Assembly (NCBI GenBank): GCA_002373675.1
Contig: DFLF01000002.1
Span: 1-44,771, forward strand
Origin: Pseudobutyrivibrio sp. UBA3626
Lineage (GTDB): Bacteria > Bacillota > Clostridia > Lachnospirales > Lachnospiraceae
DNA: 44,771 nucleotides
Direction of reading: 5' to 3'
Shown here: one piece after another, positions 15,125 to 22,753 of the stretch
Position numbering within the stretch: the stretch's first letter is position 1
Layout: every line of letters starts with the position of its first letter
The notes under the pieces: generated by a model
Told to the model about the DNA's origin: nothing
Database searches by the model: none
The model's input: only the letters and a program-made list of their open reading frames with translations
Translations under genes and position numbers: made by a program

Positions 15125-15742
15125 ATGAGTATAGAAATAAATGGATATAATTCAAATGTGAATAATTATTATGACGTTTCAAAGGTAAATAATACAAAAG
15201 AAGAAGTAAAACCAGAAAATGCTAATACAACAGGCAAGACAAGCGACACAGCAGTAGTTTATGAGAAATCAGCTAATGTATCATCTAATAAGGCGACTTA
15301 TGAGATAAACAAAAAGTCTTCAACAGACAGAGCGACCATAGTGGAGCAGATGAAGAAAGCAGAAGCTGATAACAGACAGTCTCTTATCAATATGGTAAGG
15401 GAAATGATGAATACTCAGGCTGGCAAGCAAAAGACAGCTGATGGCTTTTCTGCGTTTGGTGGCACAGTAACAGAGGAAGCTAGGAGAAAGGCTCAGGAAT
15501 CGATTTCAGAAGACGGTTATTGGGGTGTTAAGCAGACATCTCAGAGACTTTTCGATTTTGCAAGTGCACTTGCCGGCGATGATGTTGGGAAAATGAAGAA
15601 GATGCAAGAAGCCATGAATAAAGGTATTAATCAGGCAGCTGAAAAGCTGGGAGGTCTTCCATCAATTAGTCAACAAACACAGGAAGCTGCAAACAATCTT
15701 TTCGAAGAATACTATAAGTCCAAAGGCGTAGGACAAAACTGA
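15125..15742 (+). CDS. Conserved protein of unknown function, partner of the FliD-like gene
   Basis: This 205-residue protein has two parts. The first 75 residues are a low-complexity asparagine/serine/threonine tail. The rest is a helical domain with the conserved-looking core ISEDGYWGVKQTSQRLFDFA and a C-terminal ISQQTQEAANNLFEEYYKS. I recall this core from many clostridial and lachnospiral proteins that lack a functional name; several lie near flagellar-like genes. The start is 15 nt after the stop of the FliD-like gene, with GAGAGGAGG between, so the two form one operon. There is no signal peptide. A strong hairpin terminator follows at 15779. It could be an exported partner or a chaperone-like factor; neither is shown. 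Confidence 0.8.
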   Translation: MSIEINGYNSNVNNYYDVSKVNNTKEEVKPENANTTGKTSDTAVVYEKSANVSSNKATYEINKKSSTDRATIVEQMKKAEADNRQSLINMVREMMNTQAGKQKTADGFSAFGGTVTEEARRKAQESISEDGYWGVKQTSQRLFDFASALAGDDVGKMKKMQEAMNKGINQAAEKLGGLPSISQQTQEAANNLFEEYYKSKGVGQN

Positions 15743-15778
15743 ATACATCCTGAGGAATCGGAAATATTAGATTAATGA

Positions 15779-15830
15779 GAAGACTCTTTCATGATATAAT
15801 AATATCATCGTTAGAGTTTTCTTGCTTTAT
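15779..15830 (+). terminator. Terminator closing the LytTR cluster
   Basis: GAAGACTCT (15779-15787) pairs with AGAGTTTTC (15813-15821, one G-T pair), and inside it ATGATAT (15791-15797) pairs with ATATCAT (15802-15808). TTGCTTT follows. It lies 37 nt after the last cluster gene. Confidence 0.7.
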
Positions 15831-15883
15831 ATAAGAAAGTGAGGAAATAAGCAGATATATTAAAGAATAACGGAGTCAAACCT

Positions 15884-16393
15884 ATGATTAAAATCCTATT
15901 CATCTGCCACGGCAACATCTGTCGTTCGCCGATGGCGGAATTTGTATTAAAAGACATGGTAGAAAAACTTAATATTAAGGATGATTTTCTCATAGAGTCC
16001 GCAGCCACCAGCTCGGAAGAAATCTGGGGTGGGCAGGGTAATCCCATCTATCCGCCGGCTAAGGAGATGCTTAGAAAGCACGGGATTGGAAATACGCCCT
16101 ATACTAATTACAGTGGCAAGAGGGCGAGACAGATTACGAAGTCCGACTATGACAGGTACGATTATCTTCTCTGTGCCGACTCTGCCAACATAAGAAATGT
16201 CACAAGGATAACCGGTGCCGACGTTGAAGACAAGATTAAGTTAATGCTTGATATTCCGACGAAGACCGGTCGAAGCATAGCAGATCCCTGGTATACAGGG
16301 GACTTTGTATCTACCTATGAAGATGTGCGATACGCCTGCGTTAATTTATTGAAATATCTTGGATATGAAACTGATGGTCTGGATAGTAGATAG
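15884..16393 (+). CDS. Low-molecular-weight protein-tyrosine phosphatase
   Basis: This 169-residue cytoplasmic enzyme removes phosphate from phosphotyrosine. The P-loop C-x5-R-S is at the very N-terminus (C8-HGNIC-R14-S15), and the general acid aspartate lies in ADPWYTGDF near residue 134. Length and layout are normal for the family. In Firmicutes such enzymes often act with tyrosine kinases of exopolysaccharide systems, but no such kinase is nearby, so the target is unknown. The start follows CGGAG. The gene appears to be a single unit, ended by a 12-bp hairpin terminator at 16441. Confidence 0.93.
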   Translation: MIKILFICHGNICRSPMAEFVLKDMVEKLNIKDDFLIESAATSSEEIWGGQGNPIYPPAKEMLRKHGIGNTPYTNYSGKRARQITKSDYDRYDYLLCADSANIRNVTRITGADVEDKIKLMLDIPTKTGRSIADPWYTGDFVSTYEDVRYACVNLLKYLGYETDGLDSR

Positions 16394-16440
16394 TTTCTAT
16401 GTTTTGTGCAATATTAATGAATATTGTATTGGAATTTTAC

Positions 16441-16476
16441 ACACATTTAATTAATATAAATTAAATGTGTTTTTTT
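16441..16476 (+). terminator. Intrinsic terminator after the tyrosine phosphatase gene
   Basis: ACACATTTAATT (16441-16452) pairs perfectly with AATTAAATGTGT (16459-16470) around a six-base loop, followed by a run of six T. The stem is AT-rich but long. Confidence 0.88.
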
Positions 16477-16486
16477 GTGAAGTTTT

Positions 16487-16495
16487 TGGTATAAT
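16487..16495 (+). promoter_or_regulatory. Extended -10 promoter for the EAL-domain gene
   Basis: TGGTATAAT is a perfect extended -10 element (TG-N-TATAAT) 37 nt before the start codon. Any -35 element would overlap the T-tail of the preceding terminator. Confidence 0.55.
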
Positions 16496-16531
16496 TACTC
16501 TGTACTATTGTGAAATCTCGGGGAGAGGAAC

Positions 16532-18433
16532 ATGATTCTAGTTTATTTTTTTGACGTTGCGAGTATTATTGCTTTCGTTATGTTAATAGCGATGGTAGTA
16601 TCTACAAAGCATATTATGGATTTGAAATTTAAAATATTATGCTATTTGACAGTTGCAGCGTGCGCAGTACCAATATTAGATATTTTGAGAACATATGTTA
16701 TAGAATATAGAATGAACGCTACGGTTGTTTATATAGTTAATGTGCTATTCTTTATAGCTCACGCAATAGTAACGTTCCTGTTTTTGATGTATGTAGTTTC
16801 ACAGGTTGAGATGAGTCATACACGTTCATTGATAAGAAAGATACTTTTGTTTGTTCCGCTTGCTATTTGTGTATTACTTGTTGTTATCACACCGTTTTAC
16901 ACTACGGCTTTTTATTATTCTGTAGAGACTGGATATGTAAGAGGACCATTGTATTTTCTTACCAACCTTGTTCCAGTATTATATTTTATATGGGCGATTG
17001 TCTATACAATAAGGAAGAGGCATATTCTAAGCAGGTCTTTTGTAATTATGATTGGTCTTGTGTCAATCGTTAATATAGCGACGATTGGATGTCAGCTCTT
17101 GTGGCCTGATATTATAGTGAGAAGTTTTACCCTTTCCATGTCCGCATTTGTAATGTATTTCTTTGAAGAACATGGTCGAGCTTCAATTGAGGAGGATACT
17201 AATCTTGTTGGTAAGGAGTACCTTATTGAAGTAGGAACCAAGATGATTAGAAATAATTATCCATTTTCGTTGATCTTAATGAAGATGACTAATTTTGATG
17301 CGTTATCAGATACCTTTGGAAATGCTAATACAAATGCGTTGTCTAAGAATATTGCATCCTACGTTGGCCATCAATTCCAGCTGGGAAGATGTTTTAGAAT
17401 CAGTGAATCAACAATAGCCATTCTTAATCTTAATGTTGATAAGACAGGAGAGCTGATAGATAAGCTATATAATGAACTTAGCAATAGTTGGGAAGTGGAA
17501 GGGCTCGATATTTCATGTGATATATTAATGACTCATATTGATTACCCAAATGATACAGACGATGCGGAGAATATGACAGCCCTTGTTCGTCATTTTAATC
17601 GAATGGAGAGAAGTGTCGGTGGCATAATTGATATTGAGGATCTTCATATTCATGAGCATATTAGGGTTAAACTTGTTGAAAATGCAATAGAACGTGGGCT
17701 AAAGAACAACTCATTTGAAGTATACTATCAGCCCATACGTTCGCTTGAGGATGACACTTTTGTTACTGCAGAAGCCCTTGTGAGACTTACTGATCCTGAA
17801 CTTGGACCGATATCACCGGCAGAATTTATTCCAATTGCGGAGAATAATGGAACTATTGTAGCTATTGGTGATTATGTCCTTGAGACTGTTTGCAAGTTCA
17901 TATCAGAGAATGATATGGAGAAGCTGGGACTTCGATACATTGAGCTTAACCTTTCTGTGATTCAGTGTTTGCAGAAGGATTTTATTGAAAATGTTGAGAG
18001 GATAGTTGGCAAATATAACATAGATTCCGGATACCTGTGTCTTGAAGTTACTGAGACAGCGTCTAATTATTCGCCTACAGTATTCAAGAGGAATCTTGAG
18101 AAACTTGGTGAAAAAGGATTTGCTCTGGCATTAGATGATTTTGGAACAGGGTATGCTAATATAGAGAGGATGGTTACTTCTGATTTTAGAATCGTCAAAT
18201 TCGACAAGGAGATGACACAATATTCTTCTAGCGAAGAGAGGCTTAAGAATGTGTTCGAGAAGTTGCAGAATGTAGTTCATTCTATGGATTCTAAGGTTGT
18301 AGCGGAAGGCGTTGAGACCAAAGAACAATACGATTATCTCAAGAGAATTGGTTGTGACTATATTCAGGGGTATTATTTCTCAAAGCCTGTTCCTGAGGAT
18401 GAGTTTGTGGAGTTTATTTTAGCTAATAATTAG
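16532..18433 (+). CDS. Seven-TM c-di-GMP phosphodiesterase with degenerate GGDEF and EAL domain
   Basis: This is a 633-residue membrane protein. Residues 1-220 carry about seven hydrophobic segments (a 7TM sensor). The next part, about 225-385, has the size of a GGDEF domain but the signature loop is replaced by FRISESTIAIL, so it should not make c-di-GMP. The C-terminal EAL domain (about 390-630) keeps the catalytic set: AEALVRL, N in ELNLS, E in EVTET, LDDFGTGYAN, K in VKFDKE, E in VAEGVET and QGYYFSKP. It should hydrolyse c-di-GMP, favouring motility. GGGGAGAGG precedes the start. The gene sits between the putative flagellar-type regulon and the cell-wall genes; its trigger is unknown. Confidence 0.92.
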   Translation: MILVYFFDVASIIAFVMLIAMVVSTKHIMDLKFKILCYLTVAACAVPILDILRTYVIEYRMNATVVYIVNVLFFIAHAIVTFLFLMYVVSQVEMSHTRSLIRKILLFVPLAICVLLVVITPFYTTAFYYSVETGYVRGPLYFLTNLVPVLYFIWAIVYTIRKRHILSRSFVIMIGLVSIVNIATIGCQLLWPDIIVRSFTLSMSAFVMYFFEEHGRASIEEDTNLVGKEYLIEVGTKMIRNNYPFSLILMKMTNFDALSDTFGNANTNALSKNIASYVGHQFQLGRCFRISESTIAILNLNVDKTGELIDKLYNELSNSWEVEGLDISCDILMTHIDYPNDTDDAENMTALVRHFNRMERSVGGIIDIEDLHIHEHIRVKLVENAIERGLKNNSFEVYYQPIRSLEDDTFVTAEALVRLTDPELGPISPAEFIPIAENNGTIVAIGDYVLETVCKFISENDMEKLGLRYIELNLSVIQCLQKDFIENVERIVGKYNIDSGYLCLEVTETASNYSPTVFKRNLEKLGEKGFALALDDFGTGYANIERMVTSDFRIVKFDKEMTQYSSSEERLKNVFEKLQNVVHSMDSKVVAEGVETKEQYDYLKRIGCDYIQGYYFSKPVPEDEFVEFILANN

Positions 18434-18524
18434 GACACATATTCGTAACATTTTACATGTATAATTGTTATGTTAAGGTTTAATTTTTGGGAATGTGATT
18501 ATAATACATACAGGGAAGTATATA

Positions 18525-19007
18525 ATGAAGAAACATGAATTGGAGAAGTTTAGAGATTTGATAGGTGAGTATGATAACCATCCAATGGTGCATCGCATGA
18601 AATGTTTTGTTCAGCATGGAGATATCACCACATATGATCACTGTCATAGGGTTGCTAAATTAAGCTATTTGATTAACAGGAAATTACATTTGAATGCCAA
18701 TGAGAAGGAGCTTATTCCTGCAGCTTTTTTACATGACTTTTTCTTGTATGATTGGCATAATGGACCTAAGATTCCCATGAGGAAATTTACTTCAAAGCAT
18801 GGATTCACCCACTCTAAAGTGGCTGCTGATAATGCCAGGAAGTTCTTTGATATTAATGACAAGATGCATAGTATTATAGTATCTCACATGTGGCCGCTTA
18901 ATATTACCAAGGTGCCAAAGAGTAGAGAAGCACTGATTCTATGTGTGGCAGATAAATGTATTGCATTAAAAGAAACTTTATTCGAAAGAAAAACCGCAAA
19001 AGCATAA
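18525..19007 (+). CDS. HD-domain phosphohydrolase
   Basis: This 160-residue soluble protein has the metal-binding HD pattern: TYDHCHRVAKLSY, the HD pair in AAFLHDFFLYDW, a later histidine in IIVSHMWPLNI and an aspartate in CVADKCIALKE. Family members hydrolyse phosphomonoesters or diesters, often of nucleotides; the substrate cannot be read from sequence. The start at 18525 follows CAGGGAAG and is preferred over an upstream frame at 18495. TATAAT at 18460-18465 may be its -10. It is followed 36 nt later by the NlpC/P60 gene, so transcripts may continue. Confidence 0.88.
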   Translation: MKKHELEKFRDLIGEYDNHPMVHRMKCFVQHGDITTYDHCHRVAKLSYLINRKLHLNANEKELIPAAFLHDFFLYDWHNGPKIPMRKFTSKHGFTHSKVAADNARKFFDINDKMHSIIVSHMWPLNITKVPKSREALILCVADKCIALKETLFERKTAKA

Positions 19008-19043
19008 GAATTGCATAATAAGACCATAAAGAAGGGAAAGCGT

Positions 19044-20141
19044 ATGAAGAGATTAATAACCCCAATTACACATTCCAACAATGCGAATAAAATAATGAAA
19101 GGCGTTGCACTTGCTCTATCACTTGTGCTGGTTGCTACATCATCCAATGTTGCATTTGCGGCAAAGTCTGTTACCCAGATTACTCAGGAGAAACAACAAT
19201 TACAAAATGAGCTTAAGTCGCTTGATCAGGAACTTGTTGGAATCCTTACGAATATTAACGAGTTAGAGGCAGATATTTCAGATAAAAATTCTGATATTGC
19301 AGATGCTGAAGCTGACTTGAAGGTGGCTCAGAAAGAAGCTGATAAGAAGTACGAAGAGATGAAAGTTCGTATGAAATATATGTATGAAAAGGGTGATGAT
19401 AATATTATCACTATTTTCCTTGAGTCAGGAAGCTTATCAGAATTTATTAATAAAGTTGAATATGCTAATACAGTATATGAATATGATAGAACTCAATTAG
19501 ATGAATACCAGACAATGATTAAACAGATGGAATCACTTAAAGCTGGACTTGAGCAGGAGAAAGTTGCACTTCAATCGCAACAGAATAAGCTTACTGCACA
19601 GAAGAAGTCTCTTGATACAATGATTTCTACGAAGAAATCACAAGTTGCTGATTTCGATACACAGCTTGCTAAAGCAAGAGAACTGGCAGCAAGACAAGCT
19701 GCAGCTAATCAGAGTTCCGGTTCGTCTCCCTCTAGACAGGCTAATTCATCAGGTGTATCTGGAGGAAATAAGAATCCTGCTCCTGTATCGGGTACTGGTG
19801 GTGGAGCAGTAGTAGCATATGCTTCTCAGTTTGTGGGTAATCCATATAAGTGGGGAGGAACTTCTCTAACAGAAGGATGTGATTGTTCGGGATTCGTATA
19901 TCGAGTATTCCAGCATTTCGGCGTTGATTATGGAAGACTTACATCTGATGGGTTTGCGACAGTAGGTCAGGAAGTAAGCTACGAGAATATGCAGGCTGGC
20001 GATGTTGTTGTCTATTCAGGACATGTTGGAATATATGATGGAAGCGGTGGAATCGTCGAGGCTCAAAGCTCAAGAGCTGGAATAACTAGTGGAAGAGCAG
20101 TTAACTGCAAACCTATAATTGCTATAAGACGTTTAATCTAA
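19044..20141 (+). CDS. Secreted NlpC/P60 peptidoglycan hydrolase with coiled coil
   Basis: This 365-residue protein cleaves peptide bonds in peptidoglycan outside the cell. It has a signal peptide (about 1-39, cleavage after NVAFA), a long coiled coil (about 45-215; EKQQLQNELKSLDQELVGIL) like PcsB/CwlO-type enzymes, a serine/glycine linker, and a C-terminal NlpC/P60 domain from about 255. The catalytic cysteine is C281 in CDCSGFVYR and the histidine is H327 in SGHVGIYDG. PcsB/CwlO coiled coils are known to couple hydrolase activity to FtsEX. The start at 19044 follows GAAGGGAAAG; the longer frame from 19011 lacks a good ribosome binding site and would overlap it. Confidence 0.93.
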   Translation: MKRLITPITHSNNANKIMKGVALALSLVLVATSSNVAFAAKSVTQITQEKQQLQNELKSLDQELVGILTNINELEADISDKNSDIADAEADLKVAQKEADKKYEEMKVRMKYMYEKGDDNIITIFLESGSLSEFINKVEYANTVYEYDRTQLDEYQTMIKQMESLKAGLEQEKVALQSQQNKLTAQKKSLDTMISTKKSQVADFDTQLAKARELAARQAAANQSSGSSPSRQANSSGVSGGNKNPAPVSGTGGGAVVAYASQFVGNPYKWGGTSLTEGCDCSGFVYRVFQHFGVDYGRLTSDGFATVGQEVSYENMQAGDVVVYSGHVGIYDGSGGIVEAQSSRAGITSGRAVNCKPIIAIRRLI

Positions 20142-20159
20142 TTGTATAAGAAATAGTAT

Positions 20160-20900
20160 ATGGACCACAAATCGAAGAAAACTAGTTCTAAGAAGAAATT
20201 ATTTATTTTTATTCCGATTGCAATAGTAGTCGTGGCGATAATTGTCTTTGTATGCTACAGAGGATTTAAGTCTAAGGAGGCGTTTATATTCTCTGAGCAT
20301 CTAGATGATGTTGCTGTGACAATTAATGGAGAGAAACTTTACTATAAGGATCTCTCTTTTTATGTGCTATATGAAGAAGAGAAAGTTGAGAAGGAAGCTA
20401 AGGTATATAATCCTAAGTCCACTAAGGATTGGTGGAATACTTATCTCAACGGAGAATTTATTTCTGTCTCTGCAAGAAATACTGCTATGAATATGGCTAT
20501 ACATGACAGAGTAATGTATGATCTTGCTAAACAGAATAATATTACATTAAATGAAGAAGAAAAGAATAAACTTACTAATAGCCAGAATGACTTTTGGGAA
20601 GATTTATTAGATGAGCAGAAGGAGAATTTGCCGGTATCTAGGGATGCTATTAATGAGACTATAGAACAGATTGCTCTTGGAGAGAAATATCAGGCAAAAC
20701 TTGTTGCAGAAAAGGGTGTTAATTATTTCGAATATAATTATGATGGTTATGAATATAACAACATGATTAAGAATGATTATAAGATTGAAATTGATGACAA
20801 TTATCAGAAGTTAGAATTTGGCGAGATAACTGTTCACCATAATAAAGTTAATTATGTAAATGGTGTTAATGGACCAGAAGAATTAAAGAAAGATAAATAA
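20160..20900 (+). CDS. Membrane-anchored SurA/PrsA N-terminal-like protein without PPIase domain
   Basis: This 246-residue protein has a lysine-rich start, one hydrophobic helix (about 13-34) and an extracellular part. The outer segment begins DVAVTINGEKLYYKDLSFYV, the kind of opening seen in SurA/PrsA-type foldases where a substrate-binding helical domain precedes a PPIase domain. A helical region follows, but the protein ends where the PPIase domain would be expected. It may act as a chaperone for exported proteins; this is inference. The ribosome binding site is poor (AAGAAATAG), so expression may rely on coupling to the hydrolase gene 18 nt upstream. It lies 20 nt before the methionine aminopeptidase gene. 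Confidence 0.7.
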   Translation: MDHKSKKTSSKKKLFIFIPIAIVVVAIIVFVCYRGFKSKEAFIFSEHLDDVAVTINGEKLYYKDLSFYVLYEEEKVEKEAKVYNPKSTKDWWNTYLNGEFISVSARNTAMNMAIHDRVMYDLAKQNNITLNEEEKNKLTNSQNDFWEDLLDEQKENLPVSRDAINETIEQIALGEKYQAKLVAEKGVNYFEYNYDGYEYNNMIKNDYKIEIDDNYQKLEFGEITVHHNKVNYVNGVNGPEELKKDK

Positions 20901-20920
20901 ATATTTTAAAGGAAGAAACA

Positions 20921-21790
20921 ATGAAGATAGGAAGAAATTCACCATGTTGGTGTCTTAGCGGTAAGAAGTATAAACAGTGTCATGAAGCTTTCGACAATAA
21001 GCTTAATTCTCTATACAACCAGGGTTATGAAGTTCCAGATCATGATTTGATTAAGGTTCCTGTAGAAATAGAGAGCATCAAGAAAAGTGCTAAGATTAAT
21101 ATGGCGGCTTTAGACGCAGTGGCAGAAGCCATACATGAAGGAATGACAACACAAGAGATAGATGATATTGTAAGCGATGTTACAACTAAGATGGGGGGCA
21201 TATGTGCTCCTCTTAATTATGATGGTTTCCCAAAGAGCGTGTGTACATCTGTTAATGAACAAGTATGCCATGGTATCCCCGGAGATGATGTAGTACTTAA
21301 GTCTGGGGATATAATAAATGTTGATTGTTCCACTATTCTTGATGGATACTTCTCTGACTCATCTAGAATGTTCATGATAGGAGATGTAGAAGAAGAGACA
21401 AAAAGACTTGTTAAAGTTGCTAAAGAATGTTGTGATATTGGTCTTAGGGAAGTTAAGCCATGGGAGCCTATTGGCAATGTTGGTGGAGCGATTAAGGAGT
21501 ATGCACATGACAATGGATACACAGTAGTTAGAGAAATAGGCGGACACGGTGTAGGACTTGAATTCCATGAGGATCCTTGGGTGAGTTATGTATGTAACAG
21601 GGGAGAAGGAATGATAATGGTTCCTGGCATGATGTTTACCATTGAACCTATGGTTAATATGGGAAAGCATTCTATCAAGACTGATCCAATTAATGGTTGG
21701 GAAGTATCAACCTTAGATGGCAAACCTTCTGCTCAATGGGAATATCAGGTCCTTGTGACAGAGGATGGATATGAACTGATTTCATGGTAG
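20921..21790 (+). CDS. map: Type I methionine aminopeptidase with N-terminal SEC-C zinc motif
   Basis: This 289-residue enzyme removes the initiator methionine from new proteins. Residues 1-25 form a SEC-C zinc-binding motif (NSPCWCLSGKKYKQCH), an extension found in clostridial MetAPs. The peptidase domain follows from about 45. The metal ligands are visible: D in INVDCS, D in GYFSDSSRMF, H in GGHGVGLEFHE, E in FTIEPMV and E in QWEYQVLV. GGAAGAAAC precedes the start. It ends the unit that began with the hydrolase genes, and a strong bidirectional hairpin follows at 21797-21873. Interestingly secA, the next plus-strand gene, carries the same SEC-C motif at its C-terminus. Confidence 0.95.
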   Translation: MKIGRNSPCWCLSGKKYKQCHEAFDNKLNSLYNQGYEVPDHDLIKVPVEIESIKKSAKINMAALDAVAEAIHEGMTTQEIDDIVSDVTTKMGGICAPLNYDGFPKSVCTSVNEQVCHGIPGDDVVLKSGDIINVDCSTILDGYFSDSSRMFMIGDVEEETKRLVKVAKECCDIGLREVKPWEPIGNVGGAIKEYAHDNGYTVVREIGGHGVGLEFHEDPWVSYVCNRGEGMIMVPGMMFTIEPMVNMGKHSIKTDPINGWEVSTLDGKPSAQWEYQVLVTEDGYELISW

Positions 21791-21796
21791 ATGCTG

Positions 21797-21873
21797 AAAA
21801 AAGGATTTTTACACATAAGAAGAGATATCTTGCTGGCTTTCTCGTCACCAATCAGGATATCTCTTCCTTTTTT
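21797..21873. terminator. Bidirectional terminator between map and the minus-strand RNA
   Basis: AAAAAAGGA (21797-21805) pairs with TCCTTTTTT (21865-21873), and GAAGAGATATC (21819-21829) pairs with GATATCTCTTC (21856-21866) as the inner or alternative stem. On the plus strand the hairpin ends map transcripts with CTTTTTT. On the minus strand the run TCCTTTTTT can end the large RNA candidate. Confidence 0.78.
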
Positions 21874-22472
21874 GAGTTCTCAATACTGTCCAATGGACTG
21901 TACCACCTTTCTATATAATTTTTATTAAGTTCGATTAATCTATATTAAATCAAATCTCTTTTCTCTTACTCAATTCCCTTTGCTTCATCCTTTTAACTTC
22001 ACTCTCTCGCCCTACGGCACAGCTTAAATAGCTTCTATCTAAAAGTTGGTTTCACATCTTCGTCGAATAAGATCTCAACATATACCAGTTGAGCCTGGTT
22101 CCGTTTTACCAATTACTTATGCTGGTGGTCCGTACCTCCTTTTCTTAAGAATCTCATTATATAACCTCTCTTAAAAGATTGGTTATTCGATAGGCCTTTA
22201 ATAAAATGACCTGTTGATCTAGAATTTAAAGTTCATTGCGATTCATCTAATCCTCACTAATTGATAATCGCCTTTTACTATACTACATTTACTATATTTA
22301 ATTTATATCTTTAATTCTAGATCAACTACCAGTCATTTTTTATAATCTAAAAGTATTGTCCACGATATCTTTACTTCATCGCTGGTATAACCCTTCTACA
22401 ATACTTTTACATCCTATCTATCAACCTTATCGCCAATTTCTTGGTCGATTAGTTTGTCTTGGTTTGTTGATA
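21797..22472 (-). ncRNA. Large structured noncoding RNA candidate (about 600-675 nt)
   Basis: The 963 bases between map and secA contain no credible gene. The minus strand is purine-rich, as in structured RNAs, has a near-consensus promoter at its start and a terminator at its end. Long helices are visible (plus-strand positions): 22213-22231 with 22309-22326 (18 bp, one bulge), extended by 22205-22210 with 22332-22337; inside it 22238-22243 with 22266-22271; separately 22349-22358 with 22399-22408 (10 bp) enclosing 22363-22366 with 22378-22381; and a CCAG/CTGG hairpin at 22085-22098. I do not see RNase P, tmRNA, 6S or SRP RNA signatures. Size and host are compatible with large ornate RNAs such as ROOL or OLE, but I cannot assign a class. 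Confidence 0.68.
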
Positions 22473-22477
22473 ATTGA

Positions 22478-22506
22478 ATAATACTATCTTTTTGGATTTT
22501 TGTCAA
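22478..22506 (-). promoter_or_regulatory. Near-consensus housekeeping promoter for the minus-strand RNA
   Basis: On the minus strand TTGACA (22506-22501) is followed by a 17-nt spacer and TATTAT (22483-22478). This is the best sigma-A promoter in the window. It points away from secA into a region without open reading frames, so a noncoding transcript is the natural product, starting near 22472. Confidence 0.85.
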
Positions 22507-22682
22507 TAAAAAATTCGAAAATTTGCGCAGATATCTTAAATTGTCGCAAATTGTCAAAATTATAATTTGAATTATCAGACAATTTACACAAAAACTGTAT
22601 TTGTCAAGTTTATTTTTAGAAATATATTTTATATTAGAAGGACTATAAACAAATACGTATTTAATATAAGTCTATTTTCTGA

Positions 22683-22688
22683 TATAAT
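22683..22688 (+). promoter_or_regulatory. Probable -10 element for secA
   Basis: TATAAT lies 66 nt before the secA start codon. The -35 position (22660-22665, TTTAAT) is a weak match. The 22510-22600 stretch holds direct and inverted copies of AATTGTC/GACAATT, which may be operator sites for one of the divergent promoters. Confidence 0.45.
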
Positions 22689-22753
22689 TACTAGGTGTGA
22701 AATTAGGAGAAATATGACTTTTTGTATAAATAATTATTATAAGGAGAGAATAA

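Noticed and set aside
21880..22480. T-box leader on the minus strand, because of GGTGGTAC near its end
   Set aside because: The motif is not the full T-box antiterminator sequence, the RNA is much longer than a T-box, and no gene lies downstream on that strand.
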